Assembly: GCA_026982415.1 (NCBI GenBank)
Contig: JALSHE010000001.1
Span: forward strand, 1 to 64,000
Length of the DNA: 64,000 bases
From: Robiginitomaculum sp.
Lineage (GTDB): Bacteria; Pseudomonadota; Alphaproteobacteria; Caulobacterales; Maricaulaceae
Direction: 5' to 3'
In this document: positions 36,215-46,167 of the stretch, piece by piece
How positions within the stretch are numbered: the first letter of the stretch is position 1
Layout of the letters: the number at the start of each line of letters is the position of its first letter
Notes under the pieces: generated by a model
Told to the model about the DNA's origin: nothing
The model's database searches: none
The model's input: the letters and a program-made list of their open reading frames with translations, nothing else
Made by a program: the position numbers and the translations under genes

Positions 36215-36529
36215 TTATTTAGCTTTGATTGCCGTGATTTTTACAACGGTCTCGTTTTGACGATGACCTTTCTTGCGGCGGTAGTTTTGACGGCGTTTCT
36301 TTTTGAACACAATGACTTTGTCGCCTTTGCGCTGCTCGATGACTTCACCGCTAACGCTTGCGCCTTTGATGGACGGAGCGCCTACGGATACGTCTGCACC
36401 TTCACCGCACATGAGTACGTCGTCGAATGTAACTTTTTTACCTGCTTCGGCGTCCAGCTTCTCAATAACAATGATGTCGTCTTTAGCGACTTTGTATTGT
36501 TTGCCGCCTGTCTTGATGACTGCGAACAT
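36215..36529 (-). CDS. rplU: 50S ribosomal protein L21
   Basis: The 104-residue L21 starts [40 protein letters not shown] and has the conserved end [27 protein letters not shown]. It is the first gene of the rplU-rpmA pair and is transcribed away from the giant repeat gene's terminator region. Confidence 0.97.
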   Translation of the reverse strand: MFAVIKTGGKQYKVAKDDIIVIEKLDAEAGKKVTFDDVLMCGEGADVSVGAPSIKGASVSGEVIEQRKGDKVIVFKKKRRQNYRRKKGHRQNETVVKITAIKAK

Positions 36530-36723
36530 AATTTCGTCCTTAAGTATCTGCGAAACTTGGCCTGAAACGTCTGTTTCTGAATGCCTTAGCCGCTGTTGAA
36601 ATTGGTTTTCCGAGGCTAAAATCAGCCTAGCCCAGAGAGAGCGCGAAATATACGAAAAAAACTTTGCCTGTCAACGTATGAATCGACCAAACCCTGATGT
36701 TTTATTTCGCGCACATATTGCCT

Positions 36724-36757
36724 AAAAAAAGACCCCGCGCCAGAAGCGCGGGGTCTA
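36724..36757 (-). terminator. Rho-independent terminator of the giant repeat gene
   Basis: On the minus strand AGACCCCGCGC...GCGCGGGGTCT forms an 11-bp stem with a 5-base loop and runs into a U-tract (A-run 36724-36730 on the plus strand). It lies about 20 bp after the stop of the large gene, which shows that this long ORF is a real transcribed gene. Confidence 0.93.
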
Positions 36758-36775
36758 AGATTAATGTATCTGGTT

Positions 36776-39700
36776 TTAGTTTCCGACGCGACCGATGATT
36801 TTACCAGCCGTATCAATAATGTTACCATTTGCATCTACGGTTCCGAGAACAACACCTGCACTGTTCACGACCTGACCGTTTGCACGAACAGAGAAATTAC
36901 CCAGAGACATGCTGCTGCTTGAAGCACCACTTGCACCGGAGATAAACTGTGAACCGCCACCAGTAATCGTTCTAGTGGTTGTCGTTGTGGAGCCGCCAGT
37001 AATCATGCCGAGAACCTGACCATTATTACCAACAATGCTGCCATTGCTTGCAAGGCGTCCAACGACTTCACCCGCTGCATTCAGAACCTGACCATTGGTA
37101 CCGATTGTATAGCTTCCGGTACTGGTAGTTACAATGCTACCGACTGCATAGCCTAGGCCGCTATTGATGGAATATCCACCACCAGAGACCATGGAACGCC
37201 AGTCAACACCCAGAGCATCAACTGTACGCAATGTCAGGCCACCCGTAGACAGGCTTTGCGCGATTTGGAATTGTTCGACAGATGCGTAGGTTGCTTGGCC
37301 AAGAATGCCGTCAATGGCACCACGGTAGTAACCACGTTCTTGCAGAGCCGTCTGGATAGCGGAGATAACACTAGCGTTCGAGTTAGCTTCACAAAGAACC
37401 TGACGCCATTCAGCTTTTTCCGGTGTGGTTTGAACACGTTTTTCAATTGTGCCAAATTTAGCCGGAATAACAATCCGTTCAATCCGTGCTGGTTCAACTA
37501 GTCTCTGTACGGAGACTGTGTCGTAACGAGCCGGGATCTCGCGGCGTTCTGTACGGGCTGGAACATCTACCACGCGGCGTGTAACTGTTTTGGTCACTGC
37601 CGGGATAGTCCGTTCCATTGTCGTAGCAGGCGTCTGAACGATACGGCGTGTAACCTGTTTGGTTATCGCAGGAATTACACGTTGCTCGGTACGCGCAGGC
37701 GTTTTGATAACACGGCGGGTCACCTGGTTGGTCACTGCCGGGATTACACGCTCTTGTGTCGTCGCAGGTGTGCGAACTACGCGGCGTGTAACCTGTTTGG
37801 TGATAGCCGGGATAGTCCGTTCCTGCGTAGACGCTGGAGTGTCAACCACACGGCGGGTCACTTGCTTGGTCACGGCTGGTATCACACGTTCGATTGTGTG
37901 TGCAGCGTCTTTGATGACACGGCGCGATACCTGCTTGGTGATAGCCGGGACAGTACGCTCTTCGACGCGCGCCGGAGTTTTGACAACCTGACGCGTAACC
38001 TGTTTGGTTACAGCCGGGATAGTCCGCTCCATAGTCGACGCTGGTGTTTTCACGACACGGCGGCTTACCTGTTTGGTAATTGCCGGGATAGTCCGTTCCT
38101 GCGTAGACGCTGGAGTGTCAACCACACGGCGGGTCACTTGCTTGGTCACGGCTGGTATCACACGTTCGACTGTGTGTGCAGCGTCTTTGATGACACGGCG
38201 TGATACCTGCTTGGTGATCGCTGGAATGACACGTTCTTCAGTGCGCGCCGGGGTTTTAACAACCTGACGCGTCACCTGTTTGGTGATTGCCGGTACGGCT
38301 CTCTCAAACGTAGACGCTGGTGTTTCAACAACACGGCGAGTTTGCGTTTTCGTGATTGCCGGGATGGTGCGTTCCATAGTGCTTGCCGGAGTTTTGACAA
38401 CACGGCGGCTCACTTGCTTGGTTACAGCTGGCACAATGCGCTCAACTGTGTGCGCTGGGTCTTTAATAACACGGCGGCTGACCTGCTTGGTGATTGCTGG
38501 GATAGTCCGTTCCTGCGTCGCTGCCGGAGTATCAACAACGCGGCGGGTAACCGTAGTGGTCACTGCCGGGATGATACGTTCCTGCGTAGATGCTGGTGTT
38601 TTCACTACACGACGAGTTTCCTGCTTGGTAATAGCTGGAATAACCCGCTCAAACGTAGAGGCTGGCGTTTTCACAACACGTCGGCTCACTTGCTTGGTCA
38701 CAGCAGGAATAGTGCGTTCTACTGTGTGCGCTGCATCTTTGATGACACGGCGTGTTTCCATTTTAGTGATTGCCGGAATGACACGTTCTTGCGTAGTCGC
38801 TGGTGTTTTGACCACACGGCGGCTGACCTGTTTGGTGATAGCAGGAACAGCACGTTCAACGATTGACGCTGGTGTCTTAACGACACGGCGTGTTTCCACT
38901 TTAGTGATAGCTGGAACTGTACGCTCCATGGTCGATGCTGGTGTTTTGACCACACGGCGACTTACCTGTTTGGTGATCGCCGGGATAACACGTTCAACAG
39001 TTGACGCTGGTGTCTTAATGACCCGGCGTGTTTCCATTTTAGTGATTGCCGGAATGACACGCTCTTGCGTAGACGCTGGTGTTTTGATTACACGGCGGCT
39101 GACCTGTTTGGTGATAGCAGGAACAGCACGTTCAATAGTGTGCGCTGCATCTTTGATAACACGGCGGGATACCATTTTAGTGATTGCCGGAATAACCCGC
39201 TCTGTTGTACTTGCCGGAGTTTTAACAACACGGCGCGTCACTTGCTGGGTTACAGCTGGGACAACACGTTCAATAGTATGTGCAGCTTCCTTGATCACAC
39301 GGCGTGAACGCATTTTGGTGATGGCTGGAATAGCCCGCTCAATCGCAGATGCCGGAGTTTTGACAACGCGGCGCGTCACTTGCTGGGTCACGGCTGGAAC
39401 AACACGTTCCACTGTGTGAGCAGCATTTTTAATGCGGCGACGTGTTTCCGTTTTCGTGATGGCCGGGACGGCTCTCTCGATTGTGGAAGCTGGCGTCGCA
39501 ACAACGCGGCGGCTAACCTGTTTGGTGATAGCCGGTATGACCCGCTCAATGGTATGGGCTGCGTCTTTGATGACCCGGCGGCTTTCCATTTTAGTAACTG
39601 CTGGAATAACCCGCTCGGTCGTGCTGGCTGGTGTTTTGACCACACGGCGATTAACCTGTTTGGTAATCGCCGGGATAGCCCGTTCAATAGTAGTCGCTGG

Positions 39701-42700
39701 TGTTTTGACCACACGGCGACTGACCTGTTTGGTGACAGCTGGAATAGTACGCTCTTGTACCGAAGCTGGCGTTTTGACCACACGACGACTTACCTGCTTG
39801 GTGATTGCCGGAACAACACGTTCAACGGTATGTGCTGCGTCTTTAATAACGCGGCGGCTTTCCATTTTAGTGATTGCCGGAATAACCCGCTCTGTCGTGC
39901 TGGCTGGCGTTTTAACCACACGACGACTTACCTGCTTGGTAATTGCCGGGATAGCACGCTCAACAGTGTGTGCAGCGTCTTTGATGACGCGGCGACTTAC
40001 CTGTTTAGTGATTGCCGGAATAACCCGCTCTGTCGTGCTGGCTGGCGTTTTAACCACACGGCGGCTAACCTGCTTGGTCACAGCCGGGATAATCCGCTCA
40101 ACGGTTGACGCTGGTGTCTTGATGACACGGCGCGTTTCCTGCTTGGTGATTGCCGGGATGACACGTTCTTGTGTAGAGGCAGGTGTTTTCACGACCCGAC
40201 GGCTGACCTGCTTGGTAATCGCAGGGATAACACGTTCCGTTGTGCTTGCTGGTGTAACCATAACACGGCGGTTTTCCACTTTAGTCACAGCCGGGATAAC
40301 ACGCTCAATACTTGATGCTGGCGTTTTAACCACACGGCGGCTGACCTGGGTGGTCACTGCCGGGATGATACGCTCAACAGTAGATGCTGGCGTTACGATA
40401 CGGCGACGCGTTTCCGTCTTAGTGATAGCCGGGATAACACGCTCTTGTGTAGATGCTGGCGTTTTAACCACACGGCGGCTGACCTGTTTGGTGACAGCCG
40501 GGATAACACGCTCTTGTGTAGATGCTGGCGTTTTAACCACACGGCGGCTGACCTGTTTGGTGACAGCCGGGATAACACGCTCTTGTGTAGATGCTGGTGT
40601 ATCAACAACACGGCGGGTAACCGTAGTTGTCACAGCTGGCACGATACGCTCTTCAGTGCGCGCAGGTGTTGCAATACGGCGGCGTGTTTCTGTTTTAGTG
40701 ATAGCCGGGATAACACGCTCTTGCGTCGTAGCAGGACGGTCAACAACACGGCGGGTAACCGTCGATGTTCTCGCTGGAATAACACGCTCAACAGTGTGCG
40801 CAGGCTGATCAACAACACGGCGGGTGACCTGCTTGGTCACAGCGGGGATAACACGTTCCACCACTTGTGCGTCCGAAGACATCACACGGCGGGAATACGT
40901 ACCCGTTGTGGCGCCGGAGACACCACCGTAAGCACGCTTGCCATTGCCACGGCGATCGGCAGCGCGAGCTGCTGAACTGGATAAACCATCACGGTCATCC
41001 GCACCATTACTATCGCGGTCAATAAAGCCGGATATCGTTCCGTCATTATTATAACCTGAAATCATACCTAAAAGGTTGGCTTCTTTAGCTTCGCGCCAGC
41101 TCATAACGCGAGCTGGTGTGCGCACCACACGTCGGGTAATTGTACCAGTTTTAGCTGGTAATACGACTTCCTCGGTTGTTGCAGATGTTGCAACAACACG
41201 GCGTGTGATTTGACGGGTAACGGCAGGGATAGTTTTCTCAACTGTCCGTGCTGGTGTCACCAAAACACGCTTGGTGATGGTTTTGTACGTTGCCGGGATC
41301 AATACACGACACAAAATCTCGCCAGTTGCGTTCACAATAGTCTCTGTGGACTGAATAATCTGGTTGGACGTGCCATCAAATTCGGTGAATTGGTAACGGG
41401 TATTGGAAGAAATAACACCGCTTCTTTGGATTTGGCTGAAATTACGCGCCTGGTTCGCAGGTTTCCATTCTTCGCGTGCCGGAGAAATTAGCAGGCGTTC
41501 AGTGCGTGTTTCGTACTGAGCCGGAATGACTTGAATTTCTGTGCGGGCAGGCTGTACCACGATAGTTTCGGTTACAGTTCTGTATGTGGCCGGAATTGCA
41601 CGCAATGATGTAGCGGCTTCTTGAACCACATAGGTCTCAGTAACCGTATCATATGTTGCCGGAATAACCACTATGCGCTCAACAGAATCGGACGCTTGAT
41701 ATGTGCCAGTTTCGGTGCGGAATTTCGCACCAATTGTCGCATATTCAACCGTCTCTGGCTGTACAACCATTGTCTCGGTGACAGTTGTGTAGGTTGCCGG
41801 GACGGCGACCAATTCTACAGAAGCTTCCTGAACAACTACAGTCTCTGTAACATCACGGTAAGTCGCAGGGATGGCTACCAATTCGGTAGACGCTTCCTGA
41901 ACCACGATGGTTTCCTGGTAAGTTTCGTAAGTCGCTGGAATAGTTACATAATTGACGGTTTGCGGTGTGACCACAACCGTGTCGCTCACGGTTCTGTATG
42001 TTGCTGGAATGCTTACTAGTTCAGTAGACGCCTCGCGAGCAACAACCGTTTCGGTCACTGTTTCGTACACGGCAGGAATGCTTACTAGCTCAGTGGAAGC
42101 TTCTTGAACAACTACCGTTTCGGTAACAGTTTCGTATGTCGCCGGAATAGTAATCAGGTCAGTAGACGCTTCCTGAACTACGATGGTTTCTTGATAGGTT
42201 TCGTACTGGGCTGGAACGGTTTCGTAAGTTACAGTTTGCGGCGTAACTACAACTGTGTCTGTTACTGTCTCATATGTAGCTGGTACGGATACCAACTCAG
42301 TAGAGGCTTCGCGAACCACAACGGTTTCGGAAACAGTTTCAAACACTGCTGGTGATGTCACGAGTTCAGTAGAGGCTTCTTGCACTACCATTGTTTCAGT
42401 CACAGTCTCATATGTCGCTGGGATAGAAATCAACTCGCTAGAGGCTTCCTGAACCACGATAGTTTCGGAAACGGTCTCATATGTAGCTGGAACAGTGACA
42501 TAATCAACGGTTTGCGGTGTAACCACTACGGTTTCGGTCACTGTCTCGAACACAGCCGGGATAGTCACCAGTTGAGTAGAGGCTTCTTGAACCACTACGG
42601 TTTCGGAAACAGTCTCATATGTCGCCGGTACGGTCACATAATCAACGCCCGCAGCTTGAACCACAACGGTCTCAGAAACGGTTTCGAATACGGCTGGGAT

Positions 42701-45298
42701 AGTGACCATTTGCGTGCTGGCTTCTTGTACGACAACCATTTCAGAAACGGTCTCATATGTCGCCGGTACGGTGACATAATCCACACTTTGCGGCTGAACC
42801 ACAATCGTGTCGGTCACGGTTTCGTAAGTCGCTGGAATAGTCACCAAATCGGTAGAGGCTTCTTGGACAACAACAGTCTCTGTCACAGTTTCGTACACGG
42901 CTGGTACGCTGACATATTCAACACCTGCGGCTTGCACCACAACGGTTTCGGAAACTGTCTCGTAAACGGCTGGAATTTGCACAAGCTCGGTAGAGGCTTC
43001 TTGTACGACAACCATTTCAGAAACGGTTTCGTAGGTTGCAGGAACGGTAACATAGTCAACACCTGCGGCTTGAACCACAATGGTCTCGGTTACAGTTTCG
43101 TAAGTCGCTGGAACGGTAACAAGCTCCACGGAAGCATCCTGAACAACGATTGTTTCTTGGTATGTTTCGTATGTCGCAGGAACCGTGACATAATCAACGG
43201 ATTGCGGGGTTACCACAACTGTGTCTGTAACGGTTTCGTATGTCGCCGGAACGGATACAAGCTCGGTAGAGGCTTCTTGAACCACATAGGTTTCTGAAAC
43301 TGTCTCATATACGGCTGGAACCATGATGTATTCAACGGTTTGCGGGGTTACCACAACGGTTTCTGTCACAGTTTCGAATACGGCTGGAATAGTCAGTACT
43401 TCTGTAGAGGCTTCTTGAACCACAACCATTTCGGAAACGGTCTCATAGGTCGCCGGAACCGTCACATAATCAACGCTAGCAGGTTGAACCACAACGGTCT
43501 CAGAAACGGTTTCGTAAACGGCTGGAATTTGCAACAATTCTGTTGAGGCTTCTTGCACCACAACCATTTCGGATACGTTTTCGTAAACGGCTGGCACGGT
43601 GACATAATCCACTGATTGCGGCTGAACTACAATCGTATCGGTCACGGTTTCGTAAGTTGCCGGAATTGTTACCAATTCAATAGACGCGTCTTGTACAACA
43701 ACGGTCTCGGATACAGTTTCGTACACGGCTGGTACGCTGATATATTCAACGCTTGCGGCCTGAACAACAACGGTATCGGATACGGTTTCATATACGGCAG
43801 GAATGGTAATCAAGTCGGTAGATGCTTCTTGAACCACGACCATTTCAGAAACGGTTTCATAAGTTGCCGGAACCGTCACATAATCAACGCCTGCGGCCTG
43901 AACCACAATAGTGTCTGTAACGGTCTCGTAAGTCGCCGGAACAGATACAAGCTCGGTAGAGGCTTCTTGAACCACGATGGTTTCGGTAACCGTTTCGTAT
44001 ACGGCAGGAATAGTCACATAATCGACGGTTTGTGGTGTGACCACAACAGTGTCGGTTACAGTTCTGTAAGTCGCAGGAATAGCAACCAATTCAGTTGATG
44101 CATCCTGAACAACCATAGTCTCGGTAACGGTTTCATATGTCGCAGGTACAGTGACATAATCAACAGATTGTGCCTGAACAACAACCGTGTCGGTCACAGT
44201 TTCGTAAGTCGCCGGAATAGTTACCATTTCGGTAGACGCGTCTTGAACAACGATGGTTTCGGTTACCGTACCGTATTTAGCAGGCACACTGACAAGCTCG
44301 GTGCTTGCAGCTTGAACCACGATAGTTTCGGTAACAGTCTCGAAAGTTGCTGGGATCGTGATAACTTGTGTCGCCGCTTCTTGAACTACAACGGTTTCGG
44401 ATACGGTTTCATATGTAGCTGGAACAGTGACATAATCAACGCTTGCAGGTTGAACCACAACAGTATCAGTGACAGTTGTATATGTAGCAGGAATTGTCAC
44501 CAAATCGGTGGATGCTTCTTGAACCACAACGGTTTGAGATACTGTTTCGTAAACGGCAGGGATGGTGACCATCTCTGTGGACGCATCGGAAACCACTACA
44601 GTTTCGCTAATAGTTTCGAAAGTAGCTGGAATAGTGATTAAATCAGTGGACGCCTCTTGTACAACGACCGTCTCGGAGACGGTCTCATATGTGGCTGGTA
44701 CTGTTACATAATCTACGGATTGTGGCTGCACGACAACGGTTTCGGAAACCGTAGTATATGTAGCCGGGATTGTTACTATTTCAGTGGTTGCCTCTTTAAC
44801 AACAACCGTCTCGCTAACCGTTTCGTAAACTGGGGGGATGGATACGAGTTGGGTGGAAGCGTCTTGAACAACAACAGTTTCTGTTACTGTTTCGTAGACT
44901 GCTGGGATTGAGGTGTACTCTACTGATTCTGGCTGAACCACAACAGTTTCAGTCGCCGTGCCGTAAACGGCTGGCACTGAAATGATTTCAGTAGATGCAT
45001 CAGATACAACAACAGTTTCCGTCACAGTTTTATATGTAGCCGGAATTGTGGCAAGCTCAAAGCTGGCCTCTTGAACCAGAACGCGCTCGGTTACTGTCTC
45101 GTAACGAGCAGGGATTTTCCGCAGTTCTTCACCAGCGTCTTGCAGGACGATTTGTTCAGATGAAACGGAATACTGTGCGGGAACAATTACCCGGGCGAAG
45201 CATTCGCCGGGAAGTGGATTACCGGGCGGCAAATCCTGGGCAATAGTTGGAATAGCTAAAGCCGCTGTACATACGGCCAATAAAAGAGTGCGTTTCAT
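36776..45298 (-). CDS. Giant secreted repeat protein with C-terminal peptidoglycan-binding domain
   Basis: The 2,840-residue product has a signal peptide (MKRTLLLAVCTAALAIPTIAQ). Block 1 (about 30-1275) has some fifty 23-residue repeats of the form VTIPATYETVTETVVVQEASTEL, rich in Thr, Val and Glu. A non-repeat stretch follows (about 1275-1330). Block 2 (about 1330-2640) has some fifty repeats of the form VIPAITKQVSRRVVKTPASTQER, rich in Arg and Lys, broken by a 75-residue insert with a calcium-loop-like DRDSNGADDRDG. Next comes a peptidoglycan-binding domain (about 2640-2700, AIQTALQERGYYRGAIDGILGQATYASVEQFQ) preceded by an EWRQVLC junction, and a Gly/Ser-rich tail. Both repeat types share the IPA core. 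Shorter proteins with a few such repeats before a peptidoglycan-binding domain exist in other bacteria. ATG 45298 is chosen over the track start because it begins the signal peptide. A filament, tether or matrix role at the cell wall is inference. Confidence 0.9.
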   Translation of the reverse strand: MKRTLLLAVCTAALAIPTIAQDLPPGNPLPGECFARVIVPAQYSVSSEQIVLQDAGEELRKIPARYETVTERVLVQEASFELATIPATYKTVTETVVVSDASTEIISVPAVYGTATETVVVQPESVEYTSIPAVYETVTETVVVQDASTQLVSIPPVYETVSETVVVKEATTEIVTIPATYTTVSETVVVQPQSVDYVTVPATYETVSETVVVQEASTDLITIPATFETISETVVVSDASTEMVTIPAVYETVSQTVVVQEASTDLVTIPATYTTVTDTVVVQPASVDYVTVPATYETVSETVVVQEAATQVITIPATFETVTETIVVQAASTELVSVPAKYGTVTETIVVQDASTEMVTIPATYETVTDTVVVQAQSVDYVTVPATYETVTETMVVQDASTELVAIPATYRTVTDTVVVTPQTVDYVTIPAVYETVTETIVVQEASTELVSVPATYETVTDTIVVQAAGVDYVTVPATYETVSEMVVVQEASTDLITIPAVYETVSDTVVVQAASVEYISVPAVYETVSETVVVQDASIELVTIPATYETVTDTIVVQPQSVDYVTVPAVYENVSEMVVVQEASTELLQIPAVYETVSETVVVQPASVDYVTVPATYETVSEMVVVQEASTEVLTIPAVFETVTETVVVTPQTVEYIMVPAVYETVSETYVVQEASTELVSVPATYETVTDTVVVTPQSVDYVTVPATYETYQETIVVQDASVELVTVPATYETVTETIVVQAAGVDYVTVPATYETVSEMVVVQEASTELVQIPAVYETVSETVVVQAAGVEYVSVPAVYETVTETVVVQEASTDLVTIPATYETVTDTIVVQPQSVDYVTVPATYETVSEMVVVQEASTQMVTIPAVFETVSETVVVQAAGVDYVTVPATYETVSETVVVQEASTQLVTIPAVFETVTETVVVTPQTVDYVTVPATYETVSETIVVQEASSELISIPATYETVTETMVVQEASTELVTSPAVFETVSETVVVREASTELVSVPATYETVTDTVVVTPQTVTYETVPAQYETYQETIVVQEASTDLITIPATYETVTETVVVQEASTELVSIPAVYETVTETVVAREASTELVSIPATYRTVSDTVVVTPQTVNYVTIPATYETYQETIVVQEASTELVAIPATYRDVTETVVVQEASVELVAVPATYTTVTETMVVQPETVEYATIGAKFRTETGTYQASDSVERIVVIPATYDTVTETYVVQEAATSLRAIPATYRTVTETIVVQPARTEIQVIPAQYETRTERLLISPAREEWKPANQARNFSQIQRSGVISSNTRYQFTEFDGTSNQIIQSTETIVNATGEILCRVLIPATYKTITKRVLVTPARTVEKTIPAVTRQITRRVVATSATTEEVVLPAKTGTITRRVVRTPARVMSWREAKEANLLGMISGYNNDGTISGFIDRDSNGADDRDGLSSSAARAADRRGNGKRAYGGVSGATTGTYSRRVMSSDAQVVERVIPAVTKQVTRRVVDQPAHTVERVIPARTSTVTRRVVDRPATTQERVIPAITKTETRRRIATPARTEERIVPAVTTTVTRRVVDTPASTQERVIPAVTKQVSRRVVKTPASTQERVIPAVTKQVSRRVVKTPASTQERVIPAITKTETRRRIVTPASTVERIIPAVTTQVSRRVVKTPASSIERVIPAVTKVENRRVMVTPASTTERVIPAITKQVSRRVVKTPASTQERVIPAITKQETRRVIKTPASTVERIIPAVTKQVSRRVVKTPASTTERVIPAITKQVSRRVIKDAAHTVERAIPAITKQVSRRVVKTPASTTERVIPAITKMESRRVIKDAAHTVERVVPAITKQVSRRVVKTPASVQERTIPAVTKQVSRRVVKTPATTIERAIPAITKQVNRRVVKTPASTTERVIPAVTKMESRRVIKDAAHTIERVIPAITKQVSRRVVATPASTIERAVPAITKTETRRRIKNAAHTVERVVPAVTQQVTRRVVKTPASAIERAIPAITKMRSRRVIKEAAHTIERVVPAVTQQVTRRVVKTPASTTERVIPAITKMVSRRVIKDAAHTIERAVPAITKQVSRRVIKTPASTQERVIPAITKMETRRVIKTPASTVERVIPAITKQVSRRVVKTPASTMERTVPAITKVETRRVVKTPASIVERAVPAITKQVSRRVVKTPATTQERVIPAITKMETRRVIKDAAHTVERTIPAVTKQVSRRVVKTPASTFERVIPAITKQETRRVVKTPASTQERIIPAVTTTVTRRVVDTPAATQERTIPAITKQVSRRVIKDPAHTVERIVPAVTKQVSRRVVKTPASTMERTIPAITKTQTRRVVETPASTFERAVPAITKQVTRQVVKTPARTEERVIPAITKQVSRRVIKDAAHTVERVIPAVTKQVTRRVVDTPASTQERTIPAITKQVSRRVVKTPASTMERTIPAVTKQVTRQVVKTPARVEERTVPAITKQVSRRVIKDAAHTIERVIPAVTKQVTRRVVDTPASTQERTIPAITKQVTRRVVRTPATTQERVIPAVTNQVTRRVIKTPARTEQRVIPAITKQVTRRIVQTPATTMERTIPAVTKTVTRRVVDVPARTERREIPARYDTVSVQRLVEPARIERIVIPAKFGTIEKRVQTTPEKAEWRQVLCEANSNASVISAIQTALQERGYYRGAIDGILGQATYASVEQFQIAQSLSTGGLTLRTVDALGVDWRSMVSGGGYSINSGLGYAVGSIVTTSTGSYTIGTNGQVLNAAGEVVGRLASNGSIVGNNGQVLGMITGGSTTTTTRTITGGGSQFISGASGASSSSMSLGNFSVRANGQVVNSAGVVLGTVDANGNIIDTAGKIIGRVGN
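37440..41310 (-). repeat. Basic repeat block (69-bp units) of the giant gene
   Basis: Tandem 69-bp units encode IPA(I/V)TK-QVSRRVVK-TPAST-QERV. Several adjacent units are virtually identical: around 40440-40590 the same unit occurs about three times. The four-unit segment near 37815 recurs near 38091, which is 276 bp or 4 x 69 away, a higher-order duplication. The block is interrupted at about 40870-41100 by non-repeat sequence. Confidence 0.88.
41475..45165 (-). repeat. Acidic repeat block (69-bp units) of the giant gene
   Basis: Roughly fifty tandem 69-bp units encode IPA(T/V)YETVTETVVVQ-(E/D)AST-ELVT. Alternate units often read VVVTPQTVDYVTVPA or VVVQPQSVDYVTVPA, so the pattern is partly a 46-residue double repeat. 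Unit length is constant throughout, which shows that in-frame length is maintained despite frequent base changes. Confidence 0.88.
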
Positions 45299-45437
45299 AA
45301 TGAAAACCCCCAAAACTCAATAAATAACAATCTGCAAAACACAGACACGAACGTAACCCTAACCAAAAGTTAATCAAAAGGCTAGGCATTAATACATGAG
45401 TAGTACACTTTTTTGACTAAAATCAATTGTTTTTTAG

Positions 45438-46058
45438 CTACAGGCGAAAAGGTTTGAAGAAAGACTCCTGTGCGGCGTGTAGCATTTCTCTATCACCACG
45501 GGTATCACCGTAAGCTTCTGCTATTATAAAGGGTGTTTGCGTCATTTTAGCCGTGATTTTGGCCATTTTACCCGGCCCCCAACAGTTTGGCCCCGATAAC
45601 TCCCCTGTTAACCGTCCATTAATCACGTGTAAATTTGTTGCGATAACGTTCGAAATTCCGTTGTCAATTGCCCATACATCCAGATAATGGTTAATAGATG
45701 CGGAAACTATATATAGTGTATAGGGCGGTTTATTTTTCTCTTTAAGGGCTTCAAGAGCTTTGGGGCGAATCAAACCTGGTATAACTTCGCGGGCGAATTG
45801 CTTGGCGCGTCTGTTAAGCGCTTTTTCGTCTGCGCCTTTGAAAAAAGCTCTAACCACATGCTCTTTCACCTTGTCACGACCAATTATTTTCAAAGTATAG
45901 GCGATAAAAATAGGCAATAATTTCAAGAGATTAAACAACCAGCGTCGTGTGCCCGCCCAATACCTTAAAAATAGTGCAAATGTGTCGGCAGTTGTAATTG
46001 TGCCGTCAAAATCAAAGGCTATCAGTTGAACTGGCTCATTTTGCTGTTTCTGTGTCAA
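45438..46058 (-). CDS. HAD-superfamily IB phosphatase (SerB-like)
   Basis: The 206-residue product has the HAD nucleophile motif LIAFDFDGTITTADT. A cap region and motif II LYIVSASINHYLDVWA follow, then TNLHVINGRLTGELSGPNCWGPGKMAKI and motif III/IV AEAYGDTRGDREML. This fits the IB group that includes phosphoserine phosphatase and membrane-lipid phosphatases. No ATG lies near the N terminus; TTG 46058 has GGAG 6 bases upstream, whereas the track start (TTG 46076) has none. It is divergent from putA. Confidence 0.83.
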   Translation of the reverse strand: MTQKQQNEPVQLIAFDFDGTITTADTFALFLRYWAGTRRWLFNLLKLLPIFIAYTLKIIGRDKVKEHVVRAFFKGADEKALNRRAKQFAREVIPGLIRPKALEALKEKNKPPYTLYIVSASINHYLDVWAIDNGISNVIATNLHVINGRLTGELSGPNCWGPGKMAKITAKMTQTPFIIAEAYGDTRGDREMLHAAQESFFKPFRL

Positions 46059-46167
46059 AATTTTCTCCAAAATCAATATAATATCGGTGTGCGACGATTT
46101 TCTATGGGGGCGCCAGCGAATAATAGGGTAATATCACCAAGAATATTTAAAACAAGGAGGGTTCGCT

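Noticed and set aside
37659-44911. Many long plus-strand ORFs (up to 458 codons) antisense to the giant repeat gene
   Set aside because: They are the mirror of 69-bp in-frame repeats: a frame with no stop in one unit is open in all. Composition is monotonous, no ribosome sites or signal sequences are seen, and the minus-strand gene has a signal peptide, known domain and terminator.
37440-45165. CRISPR array or diversity-generating array as explanation of the regular repeats
   Set aside because: Period is exactly 69 bp, always in frame, with no conserved repeat/unique spacer alternation and no cas or reverse-transcriptase genes nearby.
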